DNA of 64,000 nucleotides from Mytilus californianus (GCF_021869535.1 NW_026262712.1:68356100-68420099), one strand, 5' to 3'; shown: positions 12,120 to 23,735, counted from the stretch's first letter. The notes: generated from the sequence alone by a model not told the origin. Translations and numbers: made by a program.

Positions 12120-13470
12120 GATTATTGTGGTTGTTGGACAATTGACATAAATGTGATATTAATTATTGTAGTTGCAGGAAATGCTGTATACAAATTCTGC
12201 TATCAAAATTGATGATTTGATTTGATTTTTGGTGTTTTAACGCCACTTTTAAGCACCACTTTTGGGCTATTTCGTGGTGGCCAGTTTTTATTGGTGGAGG
12301 AAGCAGGAGTGCCCGGAGAAAACCACCGACCTTCGATAGGAAAACTGACAATCCTAGTCAATTAAGATTGGAGTCGAGTGCACCCGCACGAGTGGGGTTC
12401 GAACTCACAACCTCAGTGTTGACTGGCTAGTGATTACAGTAGTAACTACTTAGACCACTCGGCCACCGAGGCCCCCTATCAAAATTGAAAATGCTTTCAG
12501 TTTTTGGAAAGATGTATTCAGAGCATGGGAAATGATAATTGATAAAGAAAGAAATATGGACTATGAATATTTTTTATCAAGTCCTATTTGGTTTAACAAT
12601 ATGATTAGAATTTGTAATAAACCTGTTTTTTACCAACATTGGTTTAATCATGGTTTACACGCAATAATATGTAAATGATGTAATAGATGAAAATGGATTT
12701 TTTATTTCATTAGAATTGTTACAGCAATGTTACGATATCAATGTAAATTTTTTGAATTACATGAGTGTTATTTCTGCTATCAAATAATTACAAAAAAGAT
12801 TCATATAAGTTATGTTGTCCAGTTATTCCAGCTTGCTTACAAGTCTTTTTTAAAAGTAGAAAAGGTTCTAAAGATATGTACAAAATACTCATTAGTAGCA
12901 ATGTGACTCCAACAGGACAACTGAAGTGGGGTGAAATATTAGGCGAAGATCTCATTTGGAAACATATATTCAAACTACCTTTTACAGTCACTGTCAATAC
13001 TAAACTACAGTGGCTTCAGTACAGAATCAACCACAGAATATTCTTGCCAAAAATAATTTTTTATGTAAATTCAAACTTATTGATAACCCTCTATGTACTT
13101 TTTGTAAATTAGAAGATGAAACTGTTGAACATATTCTGTGGAATTGTGAGATTATCCAAATTTTTTACAAGATATTGATTATTGGTTTTTATCTGGTGGG
13201 GTAAGCCTGCCATTGAATAAGTTAAAATTTTATTTTTGGAGATATATCAAAAGTTCGAAAAGGTGACCCATATAATTTGATTTTTCTATACATGAAACAA
13301 TATATATACAACAGTAGATGTTTTTCAAAAGATCATTCACTCAGTGCCATTAAAGAAAAGCTAAAATATATGTACAATTTAGAAAAAATAATGGCAGTCA
13401 AAAATAAGAGACAAGAGTACTTTGATACCATGTGGAATGTATTTAAAGAATTATTTTTATAATTCAATTT
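12120..13470 (+). pseudogene. Non-LTR retrotransposon 3' remnant, interrupted by a SINE
   Basis: Reading plus-strand frames after the SINE (from 12476) gives FSFWKDVFRAWEMI and PIWFNNMIR, then a region with several stops and frameshifts. It continues to a zinc-knuckle-like block CTFCKLEDETVEHILWNC (about 13090-13150) and a C-terminal helix-rich tail ending FDTMWNVFKELFL at 13462. That order is typical of the C-terminal part of LINE ORF2 after the RT domain. No RT catalytic motif remains. The element is dead; its 5' limit is uncertain. Confidence 0.65.
12213..12475 (-). mobile_element. tRNA-derived SINE, full length, 13-bp target duplication
   Basis: On the minus strand it starts GGGGCCTCGGTGGCCGAGTG, with an RNA polymerase III A box TGGCCGAGTGG (12455-12465) and a B box GAGTTCGAACC (12396-12406) in a tRNA-Ser/Leu-like head. 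A body containing CTTCCTCCACCAATAAAAAC and GTGGCGTTAAAACACC follows, then a (TCAAA)n-like tail. It is flanked by the exact duplication CTATCAAAATTGA (12200-12212 and 12476-12488), which splits the LINE remnant around it. This is a family I recognise as widespread in bivalves. It is not a working tRNA gene. Confidence 0.88.
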
Positions 13471-13636
13471 GTCATTTATTATTTACAGACAATTATTGTC
13501 AAAACTAACATAATATATTATTGTATCTAATAGCACAACTTATAATGTACTGAAAATCTTACTGGATATTTTAACCTCTTCCCCTTTTTCATAAAATACT
13601 TTACACTAGTTTTGGTTTTACACTAGTAATTTTTTG

Positions 13637-13800
13637 GGGCCCATTATAGCTTGCTGTTCGGTGTGAGCCAATGCTCCGTGTTGAAGGCTGTACCTTGACC
13701 TATAATCATGATAATGGTTTACTTTTATAAATTGTTACTTGGATGGAGAGTTGTCTCATTGGCACTCATACCACATCTTCCTATATCTATTTATCCTTCT
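13637..13800 (+). repeat. Dispersed mussel repeat (TAGCTTGCTGTTC family), copy 1
   Basis: Landmarks are TATAGCTTGCTGTTCGGTGT, TGAGCCAATGCTCCGTGTTG and GAGTTGTCTCATTGGCACTC, ending CACATCTTCCTATATCTA. The same sequence recurs at 34196, 39466 and, inverted, 47039. Short ORFs through the copies (ending MAHIEQQAIKGP on the minus strand) are repeat translations, not genes. Confidence 0.75.
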
Positions 13801-14756
13801 CATGTGCCACACAGTGGTACATAAACATTTAACTCAAATTATCTTTTCTTCCGTATTTATGTTCTCTTTTCATATAAATATAAAACTGAATTTTCAACAA
13901 TGTTTATTGTCATAAATAAATATATATTCAAATGTATTGCTAATATTACTGTATGTATGTTTGATGTGTTGTATTTGTTGTAATTCTTGAAAATTATAAA
14001 AATAAAAAAAAAAAAAATTGAAAATGCTAGTTTTTATTTTTGCAACACTTGTCTCGGTGCAATTTTCGTAATTATGAAAACATAGCGAAAATTTCTGTAT
14101 TAACAGCATATATTATATTTCTTTCGATAGTCTTGTATCATGTGTATCAAACAAAATAAATCTACATGTACCCTAGAATATGTCCTATGGCTAAGGATAA
14201 TTTTGAATAACAAAATGTTGCTATAGTCCATTAACATGAAATGACAATAATATGTTTCATGTCATAGAACTAATAACTTTCAAATTTTATAAACCAACTG
14301 CTGTCATGACCAGTCAGGGGACTTACTTAAATGAGTGATTTTCTAAATCACTGATTCAAGTAACATTATGTCCATAAAGGTTGGAAGTAAAGAGTTGTCT
14401 TTCTTTAATAATTACACCTTATATAAAAAAAAAGCCAGATTTTGAATGGTTGACTAAGCCTGTGTATTTTTCGCATATTCTAATATTTTTTCCTCATTTC
14501 AAAAAAATTTGCCTGTTTTTCTGTGAATTTGCCTCAAATACCATGGTATTTGCCATTTTGGATATTCCTTTTTTACCCTCTCCAGCATTTTCCTGCCAAA
14601 ATTTTTCGGATATGACGTTACATAAAAAAGTGAGCTAACGCGTATTAGTACATGTATAATTCCCGCAGTTCTATGATAATATCCTCTTATCCTCAATATT
14701 ATGCATAAACATGTTAATGAATTAGTTTCAATCCAAATCTATTCGGTGTAATTAAA

Positions 14757-14897
14757 CAGATATATCATGTTATGGAGGGGTATTTGCGAAAAATACCAGT
14801 CTTGGGACCGAATTTCCCTCGCCTAGCGGCTTGGGAAATTTTACAGTCCCTTGACTGGTATTTTTCGCAAATACCCCTCCATAACATGATATATCTG
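14757..14897. repeat. Foldback with perfect 45-bp arms
   Basis: Arms 14757-14801 and 14853-14897 are perfect reverse complements over 45 bases; they include GGAGGGGTATTTGCGAAAAA. The 51-bp centre is itself imperfectly inverted (GGGACCGAATTTCCC against GGGAAATTTTACAGTCCC). It lies inside the 2.5 kb CAG-type element. Lack of any arm difference implies recent insertion or gene conversion between the arms. Confidence 0.92.
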
Positions 14898-15305
14898 TTC
14901 ATAATCACATATTTAAGTAGTACAAATATATCACTAGACTAAGTGATTTAATTTTATTGAATAATATTGTAGCTTTAAATATCTGTGTTGATAGGATGAC
15001 CGGGTCATGTCAGGTGATGACCTTGTACTAAATCTAGGATAATGACATAATAAAATGCTATGCTGCAGAGGTCAAACCCTGAACAGTTGGGGCAAGTATG
15101 GACACAACATTCAAGCTTGATACAGCACTGAATTTGGATTGTGATTAAATATTTGACACAGCATAGGTTTCTGACACAGAATGAATGTGGTCTAAGAACG
15201 TAAAAAATTTTAATTTACCTATTCAAACCATATCATTATTACTTGCAATTGCTTTTATATATAAATCAGAAATAACCAATTTAAAATGGAAAATTTTAAA
15301 GAAAA

Positions 15306-16255
15306 CTAGAGGCTGAGCCTGTGTCACTCACCTGTATTTACTGATGCTTTGGAAATCATGTAAAATAAGGTTAAAATCATAATTGATAGTATTAGATATT
15401 AGATATTATAATGATATCTAAGATAATAACAAATAAAAAACCGCAAAATTTTTGCAAAATTCCTAACTCAGGGGCAGCAACCCAACAACGGGTTGTGGGA
15501 TTCGTCTGAAAATTTCAGGGCAGATAAATCTAAATCTGATGAACATTTTTCCCACCTGTCAGATTTGCTCTAAATATTTAGTTTCAGAGATATAATAAAA
15601 AAACTGCATTTTCCCCTATAGTCTATTTTTAACCAAGTTGGCCATGATGATTGGAAGGCGGGGTCATCGGACATATTTTTTAAACAAGATACCCTAATAA
15701 TGATTATGGCCAAGTATGGTTAAATTTGTCTCAGTAGTTTCAGAGAAGAAAATTTTTGTAAAAGATTACAAAAATTTACGAAAAATTGTTAAAAATTGAC
15801 TATTAAAGGCAATATCTCTCAAAGGGGTTGACTGACAATTTTGGTCATGACGACTTATTTGTAGATCTTACTTTGTTGAACATTATTGCTGTTTACAGTT
15901 TATCTCTATCTATAATAATATTCAAAATAATAACCAAAAACTGCAAAATTTCCTTAAAATTACCAATTCAGGGGCAGCAACCCAACAACGGGTTGTCAGA
16001 TTTCTCTGAAAATTTCAGGGCGGATAGATCTTGACCTGATTATCAGTTTCACCCAATGTCAGATTTACTCTAAATGCTTTGTTTTCAGAGATATAAGCCA
16101 AAATCTACATTTTACCCCTATGTTCTATTTTTATCTATGGTGGCCATCTTGGTTAGTTGGCGTGGGTCATCGGACACATTTTTTAAACTATATACCCTAA
16201 TGATGAGTGTGGCCAAGATTGGTTAAATTTGGCCCAGTGGTTTCAGAGGAGAAGA
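15306..16255 (+). mobile_element. Dispersed non-coding element, copy 2 (3' truncated)
   Basis: It starts ACTAGAGGCTGAGCCTGTGT and carries two copies of the internal unit (CAGGGGCAGCAACCCAACAA at about 15469 and 15969) seen in the 8.06 kb element. It stops at TTTCAGAGGAGAAGAT without the terminal hairpin, followed by unrelated sequence (TAACCGCAAAATTT). It is nested in the CAG-type TIR element. Confidence 0.65.
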
Positions 16256-16787
16256 TATCATACCAATATATAACCGCAAAATTTTTTTGCGGTCGTATAA
16301 AAACCACTTGTCTAAGTATCATACCTCAATTTCCTTCCAAAAAATCACTTCTTTAAGTATCATTATTTTAATAACCCCCACTAATTTCAACACCCCCTGA
16401 ACAGTGAAATTTTGATCACAAACAGTAGAATTTTATTACATAACATATAAGATGAAACCTTGAATTTTACAGGAAAAATACTCCCACTGCTGGGAAAAAT
16501 CTGTTAAGAAAGTATCAGTTTATTATGTAAAGCCATTTCTATAGCATTTTTTCAACTAAAATAGAATTTGCAGCTAAATGATTGCATCAAAGGCATAAAC
16601 CTTGCTGCTTAAAAGAAGCAAAAAGTTCATTTTTTTCAATTTTACTAATGAAAAGATATTATCTTAACATATGTGTTTAAAATTTTGGTAAAACTACAAA
16701 ATCACAATATGTGACAAAATTTCGAATTTGCTACTTTAATAAGTGATTTAAAAATCACTTATTTCAATTAGTCCCTTGACTGATGAC

Positions 16788-17357
16788 TGTAACATGTGTA
16801 AAGCAAGCATATGAATGAAAGAAGTGTGGGGTATCATTAATGAGACAGCAACCCAACAACAAAGAAAAACAAGACATCTAGAGTGCAACATACAATCTAC
16901 AGTTTCTGTACTTTGTCAACAGTCAAGCCCTTAATTGTTCTGAATCCACTCACCTGGCAAAATATGCCCCATTAAAATCATTAGCAATACTGATAATGGC
17001 AGCCATATTTCACACCATACCTTATCATGCGTATTTTGTTTGTATTATACACTTTTTTACCACAAAAATGTAGTTGGTAGAGGATGCCTATTATACACAA
17101 GACGTTTTTTTTTATATTAATATCGTTTTTTTTCTTCATTATTGTACATATTCAAGACGTTTTTTATTTTACTTATTTATTTGTAATTTTTTCCAAACAT
17201 TATTTTCCTTCATTATTGAATATTCAAAGTACTGGTGTGACATCCTGCATGAGTGAGCTTAAAATTTAATTAAGGATTAAGTATGGGTGTGTAGCAATTG
17301 AATAATCAGTTAACATGGTTAACTTTTGACAGGTGTTCAGTATCGGTGCTTTGCTTT
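16788..17357. other. Intergenic, no recognised feature
   Basis: AT-rich sequence between the 14.3-16.8 kb transposon and the CATTTGCGCC phrase element. Overlapping short ORFs at 17074-17269 are low-complexity F/I/Y-rich readings of T-rich DNA and are not supported as genes. Confidence 0.5.
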
Positions 17358-17361
17358 TGAG

Positions 17362-18043
17362 CCAATTGGCATTACATTTACGACCAAAAAATCTTTCATT
17401 TGCGCCACAAACCATATTTCATTGGCACCAATATTACAGGTAAATAAAAAAAATAGATTTATTCAAAAGAAACTGTTAATAATTACTTTAAAATACAATT
17501 TTTTGTTTGCAGAATCAAACATATTCATCAGAAAGTCATCATAAAACCATAATTAAAGAACTATACCATAATTCGTTGCACTGAAAATCATGGTTGTGTT
17601 CATTCAAAGTTTTTATATTTTTTTGATGTTGTCCATATCTGTTGTTATTCTGGCTTTGCAAGTTTTGTAGGTACCCCTTAACAACTTGTCTCCATTTTCC
17701 AGAACATTAGATAACCTATATGTGTGGTTATCATAAATTACAGACTAATTTCCCTGAATAAACAACGTCCATCTTAACACCTCAAACATGTGAACACTAT
17801 ATGAAATTTAACCTAAGTGACTCACAGTTTTGTATAAAAAATGAGTATGAACTCACTTGACTACCCAGAGGGAATAGATTATACTGTTACTTATTCACGA
17901 TATAGCAATGAATATTTCAATTTTTCCGCTACATTTTCCCTGTAAAATGGCGCAAATGTAGTTTTTATTTTTTGGTGCAAATGAAATATAACCTTGTGGC
18001 GCAAACGACAGATTGGATTTTGTAAAAATTGGCGCAAATGCAA
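17362..18043. mobile_element. Phrase-array element A (phrase CATTTGCGCCA)
   Basis: The left end (17362-17432) holds degenerate copies of a phrase close to CATTTGCGCCA (ACATTTACGACC, TCATTTGCGCCAC, TTTCATTGGCACCAA). The right end (17947-18043) holds four copies of the reverse complement (TGGCGCAAATG, GGTGCAAATGAAAT, TGGCGCAAACG, TGGCGCAAATG). The spacer sequences between phrases also match between ends, for example CCATATTTCATT against GTTATATTTCATT inverted. The interior of about 500 bp has no ORF. The organisation recalls Drosophila Foldback-type TIRs built of subrepeats; the family is otherwise unidentified. Confidence 0.65.
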
Positions 18044-18147
18044 TGCTCCCGTTTAATATAATAACCTCAGACAGTGCTCTAATCAACATGATTAGTGAAA
18101 AGAAAATATGGGATTTAAGAATTATTGAATTTTAATTACTGCTAATC

Positions 18148-19182
18148 CAGTGTTCCAGCTTGAATCTCAGGGCAGAAGGGTGCTAGTTGTCTGGAAGGGT
18201 ACTTTAGCGTTATAACCCAGATTTTAAGGGCAATGTTGGACAGTGTATAAATTACCTTGAATATTGCTAGGCTCAGCTGGAGAACATTAGTTGTATTTAA
18301 ACCATATTCAGATATTAATGTGTTCTTGATGTTGGTTCCAGTAAGAATTTTCTTTTATCAAATTATCATACCACGAAGCAAAGCATATCATTTTGATGTT
18401 AATCTAAACAAACTTGTACATTTGGTAAGGAAAATAATCATCAGAAATTTCAATGTTTTATAACTAATACCAGTCTATAAAAATAAACAAGAAGTTTTGA
18501 AAGATGGAGTTATACATGCAAAATTTAATGTTTAATGTAATTAAATTATCTACATTTAAATTACTTGTTCAAACATATAGTATATATATGTTATTGAGAG
18601 TTATTTATTATCATTTGAATTGTTTCAAAAAAGTATTTATAAGTGCACACCAAAGTGCTCCTCAGTAAGGAGTTTTATAAATATAACAGGTGAGACAGGA
18701 GATGATGCAATAATATATTGCAGAAGGTATAAACAGTTACTTTTTTCTCCATCATTGTTAAAAATAAATTTGTTGAGTGCTCCTATGTCAGGAGGATTAT
18801 AAAATACAAGAATAAAACAGGAAGTGAATCTTGTTATGTTCAAAGTACAAATTTCTTTGATTCTTCTTTAAATTTCATACTCATGGTTATGAAACAAAAC
18901 ATTTTTTACCAATTAAGTCAAAACTATGTACATGTATGCCTTTAAAATTGTTAAAGATTTTATTTTTTATGTTATGGTATTTAACTTAATCCCATTGTCA
19001 GTTAATTAGTGTTACACAATCAGGTAACAATTTTACCAGAAACGCCGGTAGGCATGAAATTTGGAAATTTTATTTTTTTGAAAAGGCAGAGGGGTGCATT
19101 CTTTTACTTTGGAGGGCAGAAGGGCAGGGGTAAGGGCACCAAAGGCGGGCCGCCCTTCTATTTAGGGCAGGCAGGAACACTG
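18148..19182. mobile_element. CAG-type TIR transposon with 5-bp target duplication (element 2 of 3)
   Basis: Termini are CAGTGTTCC at 18148-18156 and its exact complement GGAACACTG at 19174-19182. They are flanked by TAATC on both sides (18143-18147 and 19183-19187). Subterminal regions at both ends carry GGGCAGAAGGG/GGGCAG motifs. The length is 1035 bp. No transposase is evident; short ORFs inside are not persuasive. It is non-autonomous. Confidence 0.75.
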
Positions 19183-19187
19183 TAATC

Positions 19188-20222
19188 AATTTAGAAAAAT
19201 GTTTGCGGTCTAATTTCTTTTGTTCCATAACATTCCAATTATTTCTTTTATAATATTTGAACAGTGCATCATCTTGGACAACCTTAGACAAACATTGACA
19301 TGATTGATGTCAAAAGGGATCTCTTACATGTAATTAATAACTTTACTTTTATAAAATAAATAAATGTTAAAATTTACAAATGTACATGATAAAAGCTCTA
19401 CCATTTTATTGTTTATGACTTTAAAATTATTTATCTATTATATACAACATGTACAAGTGGTATTTTTATATTTTTCTTATTATTTTTTTTCACGAATTTA
19501 GAAGGATGAAACGGGGTGTGTGGTATACACAACTGCATCCTATACATAGCTAAATACGGTAATTAAGATTGTGACTAAATACACACCCACTTGGAGAACA
19601 TTTAAAAAGAAAATGGTAAAGTCATTTTAGCAATATCCCCTTTAACATCATGAACATGTTTAAGGATTCAATTGATATTTTCAAATCTGATGATTTTCTT
19701 GTAGACATGGTAGACCTTGACTTGCTGCTTGTTTTTGCTATTGATAGTTTATTGCTACATGTACATGTATCTAATCTTTTATAGTTTTAAGGTACAATGT
19801 ACATTTGTAATATAGCCAAAATACAAGAAATAGGCAAAATTATTCATTTAAAGAAATTTAAAACCTAACAACATGACAAGGATCGAGTCAATTGACAATT
19901 TCTGTTGTACTGAATTTGTATGTCTTAAGCTTGCTGATCATTCATGTCATTGTTACTGTTTACAATTAAAACTTAGAACAAACTGTTTCAGTGGACTAAA
20001 ACAAATTTCTCTCCTTCATCTGTAGAGGTCACTCCAGTAAAACAAAGGCCCAATAAACGGTTTTGTTAACTTGTCCCTTAACGCCTTCAGGCAAGCTTGA
20101 TAAAGTATTAAGTATTTCAGGAAATGTCCAATGCTTTGACAATTTTTTTAAAATAAAATAAGGATATACAAATTTATAATTTTTAAGTCCTCATGTTTTA
20201 CAACTGCACATGGGATTCCTTC
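19188..20222. other. Intergenic, decayed repeats only
   Basis: A degenerate relative of the 8.06 kb element's internal unit may be present at about 19630-20000 (matching order of TTGTAGAC..., TTACTGTTTACA). Otherwise nothing beyond AT-rich sequence is seen. Confidence 0.35.
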
Positions 20223-20227
20223 CTTAT

Positions 20228-21219
20228 CAGGGGTTAAAAAATCCACTAGCCCAACGCCCGGGACTAGAGCATTTACGCCTCGGGGCAATCAAAATTTTTA
20301 ACCCAATATGCCCGACGGACTAGTAACAAAAAATTCTTGGCATTTCCAATACAGAAAGTGGAAAATCTCTTCATCACTATTCTGTCTTAGGGAATCAAGA
20401 TTCATTTACGTCGTCCGGGATTCCAAGAATTTGAACTGGCTTGTACAGGTCCTGTTGTACATATTTTAAAAATAGAACAAATAACTCTAGGTGGCCCGGT
20501 ATCATGTATTGATCGCAATTCTCGTACTTTAAATATTGATTTCTCAGTAAAAAAAAGGGGCGGGGGTTTTACCAAGATTTTCAATTAACGGTACTGGGGG
20601 TATGATGTATTGATCGGTATTGACCTGTCTTGTTGGACAGCTGTTGAGCACAAAACCAATCCATGCAACCAAATATTTCTAAATATTTTAGTACGGGCAT
20701 CCCAGGAACTTCGTTAGTTTTAAAACGAAAAACTGTAGATGAATGGGGTAATGAGAGTGACAATTCATCCCCCAAAAATGACAAATACGACCGGGAAAAG
20801 CGGAAAGGAAAATTTATAGAGTCCCGGAAAGAGAGATTCCTCTGGACAAGGTCGGCCGTGTTGCTGATGAAAAAACAGAGAATATTGCCGTTATTTTCCC
20901 GAGCACGCCAATAAAAAGTCTGCTTTGTATATAGGAACAACTAAGTTAGGATAAGCACCACTGTTTGTTTACCAAAAGAATAAAAAGCAGGTCAACAAAA
21001 ATTATTAAGTACAATGTATAACATGTATAATGCCGTCTTCAAAACAAGGGACATCCACTTTGTAATTATACAGCAAACTCTGATTTGTAAGGCATTCTCG
21101 GGCTAGCAGGTCAGTTTTGATGGGCTAGCACTTTCATGACTTTTTCAAACAGGGCTAGTAAAATCCAGCTGCAAATAAGTCCTGGGCTAGTTACCTGTAA
21201 CAAAATTTTTTAACCCCTG
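20228..21219. mobile_element. CAG-type TIR transposon with 5-bp target duplication (element 3 of 3)
   Basis: Perfect 15-bp TIRs are CAGGGGTTAAAAAAT (20228-20242) and ATTTTTTAACCCCTG (21205-21219). The flanking duplication is CTTAT (20223-20227 and 21220-21224). Subterminal sequences are rich in CTAG and GGGC motifs (CCACTAGCCC, GGGCTAGCA, GGGCTAGTA), as in hAT elements where they bind transposase. The length is 992 bp. It carries a short coding remnant at 20663-20914. Confidence 0.82.
20663..20914 (+). pseudogene. Possible N-terminal remnant of a hAT-related (ZNF862/ZMYM-like) protein
   Basis: An 83-codon reading starts MQPNISKYFSTGIPGTS and includes a charged stretch DKYDREKRKGKFIESRKERF. 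After that point a shifted frame reads GRVADEKTENIAV, which looks like the continuation, so a frameshift near 20850 is likely. The layout (short N-terminus, basic block, then W/DEKTE) resembles N-termini of ZNF862-like proteins related to hAT transposases. That assignment is from memory and weak. It lies wholly between the TIRs of the 992-bp transposon, so it may be what is left of its transposase. Confidence 0.35.
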
Positions 21220-21224
21220 CTTAT

Positions 21225-22582
21225 TATTACCATCAGATTTTACATATGTACTTCTTACATATGTCATGCATGTATGAACCAATGATGTCTGTCTTAAACT
21301 GCATCAAATTCAAATCAAAATCTTAAAATAAATCCTGACTGATTGCAAGTCTTCCCCGTTTTTTTGCTAAATCTTTTGTCCTTTGTGATAAGACATGTTA
21401 GATTAGCTCTTCAATGTTGAATAAGTTTTAGATTTACAAACATTTTGACCTCTAGGCATCACTGGAGAGACATTTATTGCCAAAATGCACATCTGGTCAG
21501 ACTGGTGCAGTACATTTTGCACAGTCAATGTTATTACATATCTTAATAATTATCATACATATACATATTCTACTTTTATACAGTTACGGCTGTAGTCATT
21601 TCCGGTTTAGGAATTTTTGTCAGATGTTCGGACTCCTTCGAACTTTTCCTACGATAGAGGGTAAAATATTTTGCCCCATATCACCAACTTAGAAGCATCT
21701 AATAGCTCATAAAAGGTCATTACCAAAATTAAAGCAGATTCTAGGTTTTATTTTTTACGATTTGAGACACAAATAATGCCAATGCTAAATATAAGGTAAA
21801 GTCCAAGTCAGCCTTTTCCCGTCAATTTTTTTAAAATCAAATATCTCGATAAGGAGTTTCATAACATCTTATCAATATTTTTAGATTATTTTGTTCCTTA
21901 ACTAATGCTCATCTGTTTTATAGTATCAATTTTAAATTCCCAATTTTTTTAAATTTTACCTGACTAGCTACATGCATATACATGTATCAATGTATATGTA
22001 CATCCTTAATAAGTTTTAAAAATATCTGAAAAGTGTTAAATTATGCACCCAGCCTTTCCCAGATATTTAAGAGTTCTATGTTAAAATATGCACCCAGCCT
22101 TTCCCAGACTAACAGGGTTCTGTGTGCAAATATTTGTTCAAAGGTACATCTGTCAAGCCTTTATGTACACTAAATATAATGTGCCTTTCTTCACAATCTT
22201 CATTCTGGTTGATTTCTGTACATTATGTACATGTATATTGTAACTTGATACATGTAGCATGCTAAACACAGAAGTAGGATGAACATGATGAATGTAGATA
22301 AATAAATGCAAAATTCATGATAAAAATTCCTGTATTGTTCATTTTTTCCCTACAATCCAGCTGAACTGTACATTTGTATTTCTAGCAACATGTATTCAAA
22401 TATTGTTCAAACACCGTATCTATTGATTGGGAATTTGATGATTGAGTCGTGTCTGCAAAGCTGCAGTAACATGTAATAACACATATCAAAAGCGAAAAGG
22501 ATTTGCATATACAAATTATACAAAAGTACATCAATTTACATTTTAGGAAAAAAAACACATAATTTAAATAACATAATTTCTT
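21225..22582. other. Intergenic, with a repeated 22-bp phrase
   Basis: The phrase TATGCACCCAGCCTTTCCCA occurs twice (about 22043 and 22087) and a variant, TATGCACCCGGCCTTTTCAA, at about 22905, all in the same orientation and each followed by a GTGTGCAAA. No coding exon is supported. Confidence 0.45.
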
Positions 22583-22895
22583 GTCTACTTTTGACAACTT
22601 TTCGTTGTCTTTGAAATGAATAACCAATGAACTATAAAATGCAGGTCCACACCAAATATAGACTATGTGCAGACTTACTGGGGGAATGACTTTATTTTTT
22701 TTGCAATCAAGGCCCACCTGATATATTCATGCTCTCGCCTTGAGGCTTGAGGCCATGATCTGAGAAACAGTATAATTTAGAAAGATTCACTTACCAAATG
22801 GTTTCAAACTCAAAATTTCCAAAGCTTACAATTTATCCAGGATGTTCCAATTCTTCATTTCCTATTTTGCACAAATACACCTTTCATGTTGAATA
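22583..22895. repeat. Dispersed repeat of about 310 bp, copy 1
   Basis: It is nearly collinear with 38759-39065, sharing AATGCAGGTCCACACC, ATATAGACTATGTGCAGACT and CACTTACCAAATGGTTTCAA. No convincing protein is encoded; minus-strand ORFs differ between the copies. Confidence 0.8.
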
Positions 22896-23630
22896 AATTT
22901 TAAGATATGCACCCGGCCTTTTCAAACGTTCAGTGTGCAAAACTTTCGTGGGTTGCTACGCCGGAACAGTAATTATGTGCTGTATTTCAATGAGGAAAAT
23001 GTATCCATTGCCTTACTGTCGGGTGATTTCTACACAGTTTTTAATCTCAGATACCAATAATACTCAAAATAACGAAAAACAATGTAAAACAGCTGACTTT
23101 CGTGGGTGCAAATTATTAGTAAATTTTAGTATCTTTTTATAAAGAAGATGCACAGGGGAGACAATCATTCAATGGCTTACTGTAAATTCAGAACGCAATA
23201 AATATCACACTAGAAAAAATAAATATAACATAGTAAAAGGTATGAAATCACAAATTTTGGATTATCACAACAATTCAAATATTCACTTTTCTTCTCAAAA
23301 CAATAATGTTCGGTAGCATTCAGTACAATTGCGAGACTGCCGACATAATTGACATAATTATATGTCGCTGTTTAAACGTATGTCAAGAGATAACATGCCG
23401 TTTATCTTCATGGTGACGGAAACTACTATAACATATCATATGTCATATGCCATAGTAGTTTCAGTTGGTGATTTAACATGATTAAGCTATTAATAAACAA
23501 AGATATTTTATCGTGACCCTGACAGAGACTATAATATGTTATAAATTATGTCGCTGCCCCTGATCACGACATAACCATACCAGTCCATATACTGACCTTT
23601 GATTAACTTACACCCAGTCAAACAGAATCC

Positions 23631-23735
23631 GGGTCCGTTCGCCCTGATTCGCGTTCGCCCTAGTACCTGTTCGCCCTAAAACTTGTTCGCCCTGGGTCCG
23701 TTCGCCCTTATACCTGTTCGCCCTGGGTCCATTCG
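23631..23735. repeat. Phrase array B, left (phrase GTTCGCCCT)
   Basis: Six copies of a core TTCGCCCT are separated by 7-8 bp spacers that are themselves repeated (GGGTCC, TACCTG). An inverted array of the reverse-complement phrase (GGGCGAAC) is at 32097-32140. Between them lie 8.4 kb holding LINE remnants, so the two arrays may be the ends of one element later enlarged by insertions. Confidence 0.75.

Larger units (their letters stand above)
14311..16782. mobile_element. CAG-type TIR transposon with 5-bp target duplication (element 1 of 3)
   Basis: The left end reads CAGTCAGGGGACTTACTTAA and the right end, read inward, CAGTCAAGGGACTAATTGAA; similarity continues through AGTGATTT. Both ends are flanked by ATGAC (14306-14310 and 16783-16787). 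The length is 2472 bp. Inside are a perfect 45-bp foldback (14757-14897) and a copy of the dispersed hairpin element (15306-16255). No transposase is readable. CAG ends recall hAT elements, which normally make 8-bp duplications; a 5-bp subgroup has been described, to my recollection. Confidence 0.75.

Noticed and set aside
17074..17269. Small hydrophobic proteins in two overlapping frames
   Set aside because: Both frames read T-rich low-complexity DNA; no start context or homology signal.
20581..20940. 119-codon minus-strand ORF
   Set aside because: It is antisense to the more plausible plus-strand hAT-like remnant and contains no recognisable domain.
22040..22950. TATGCACCCAGCC phrases as another phrase-array element
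   Set aside because: The copies are in the same orientation, not inverted, and too few.
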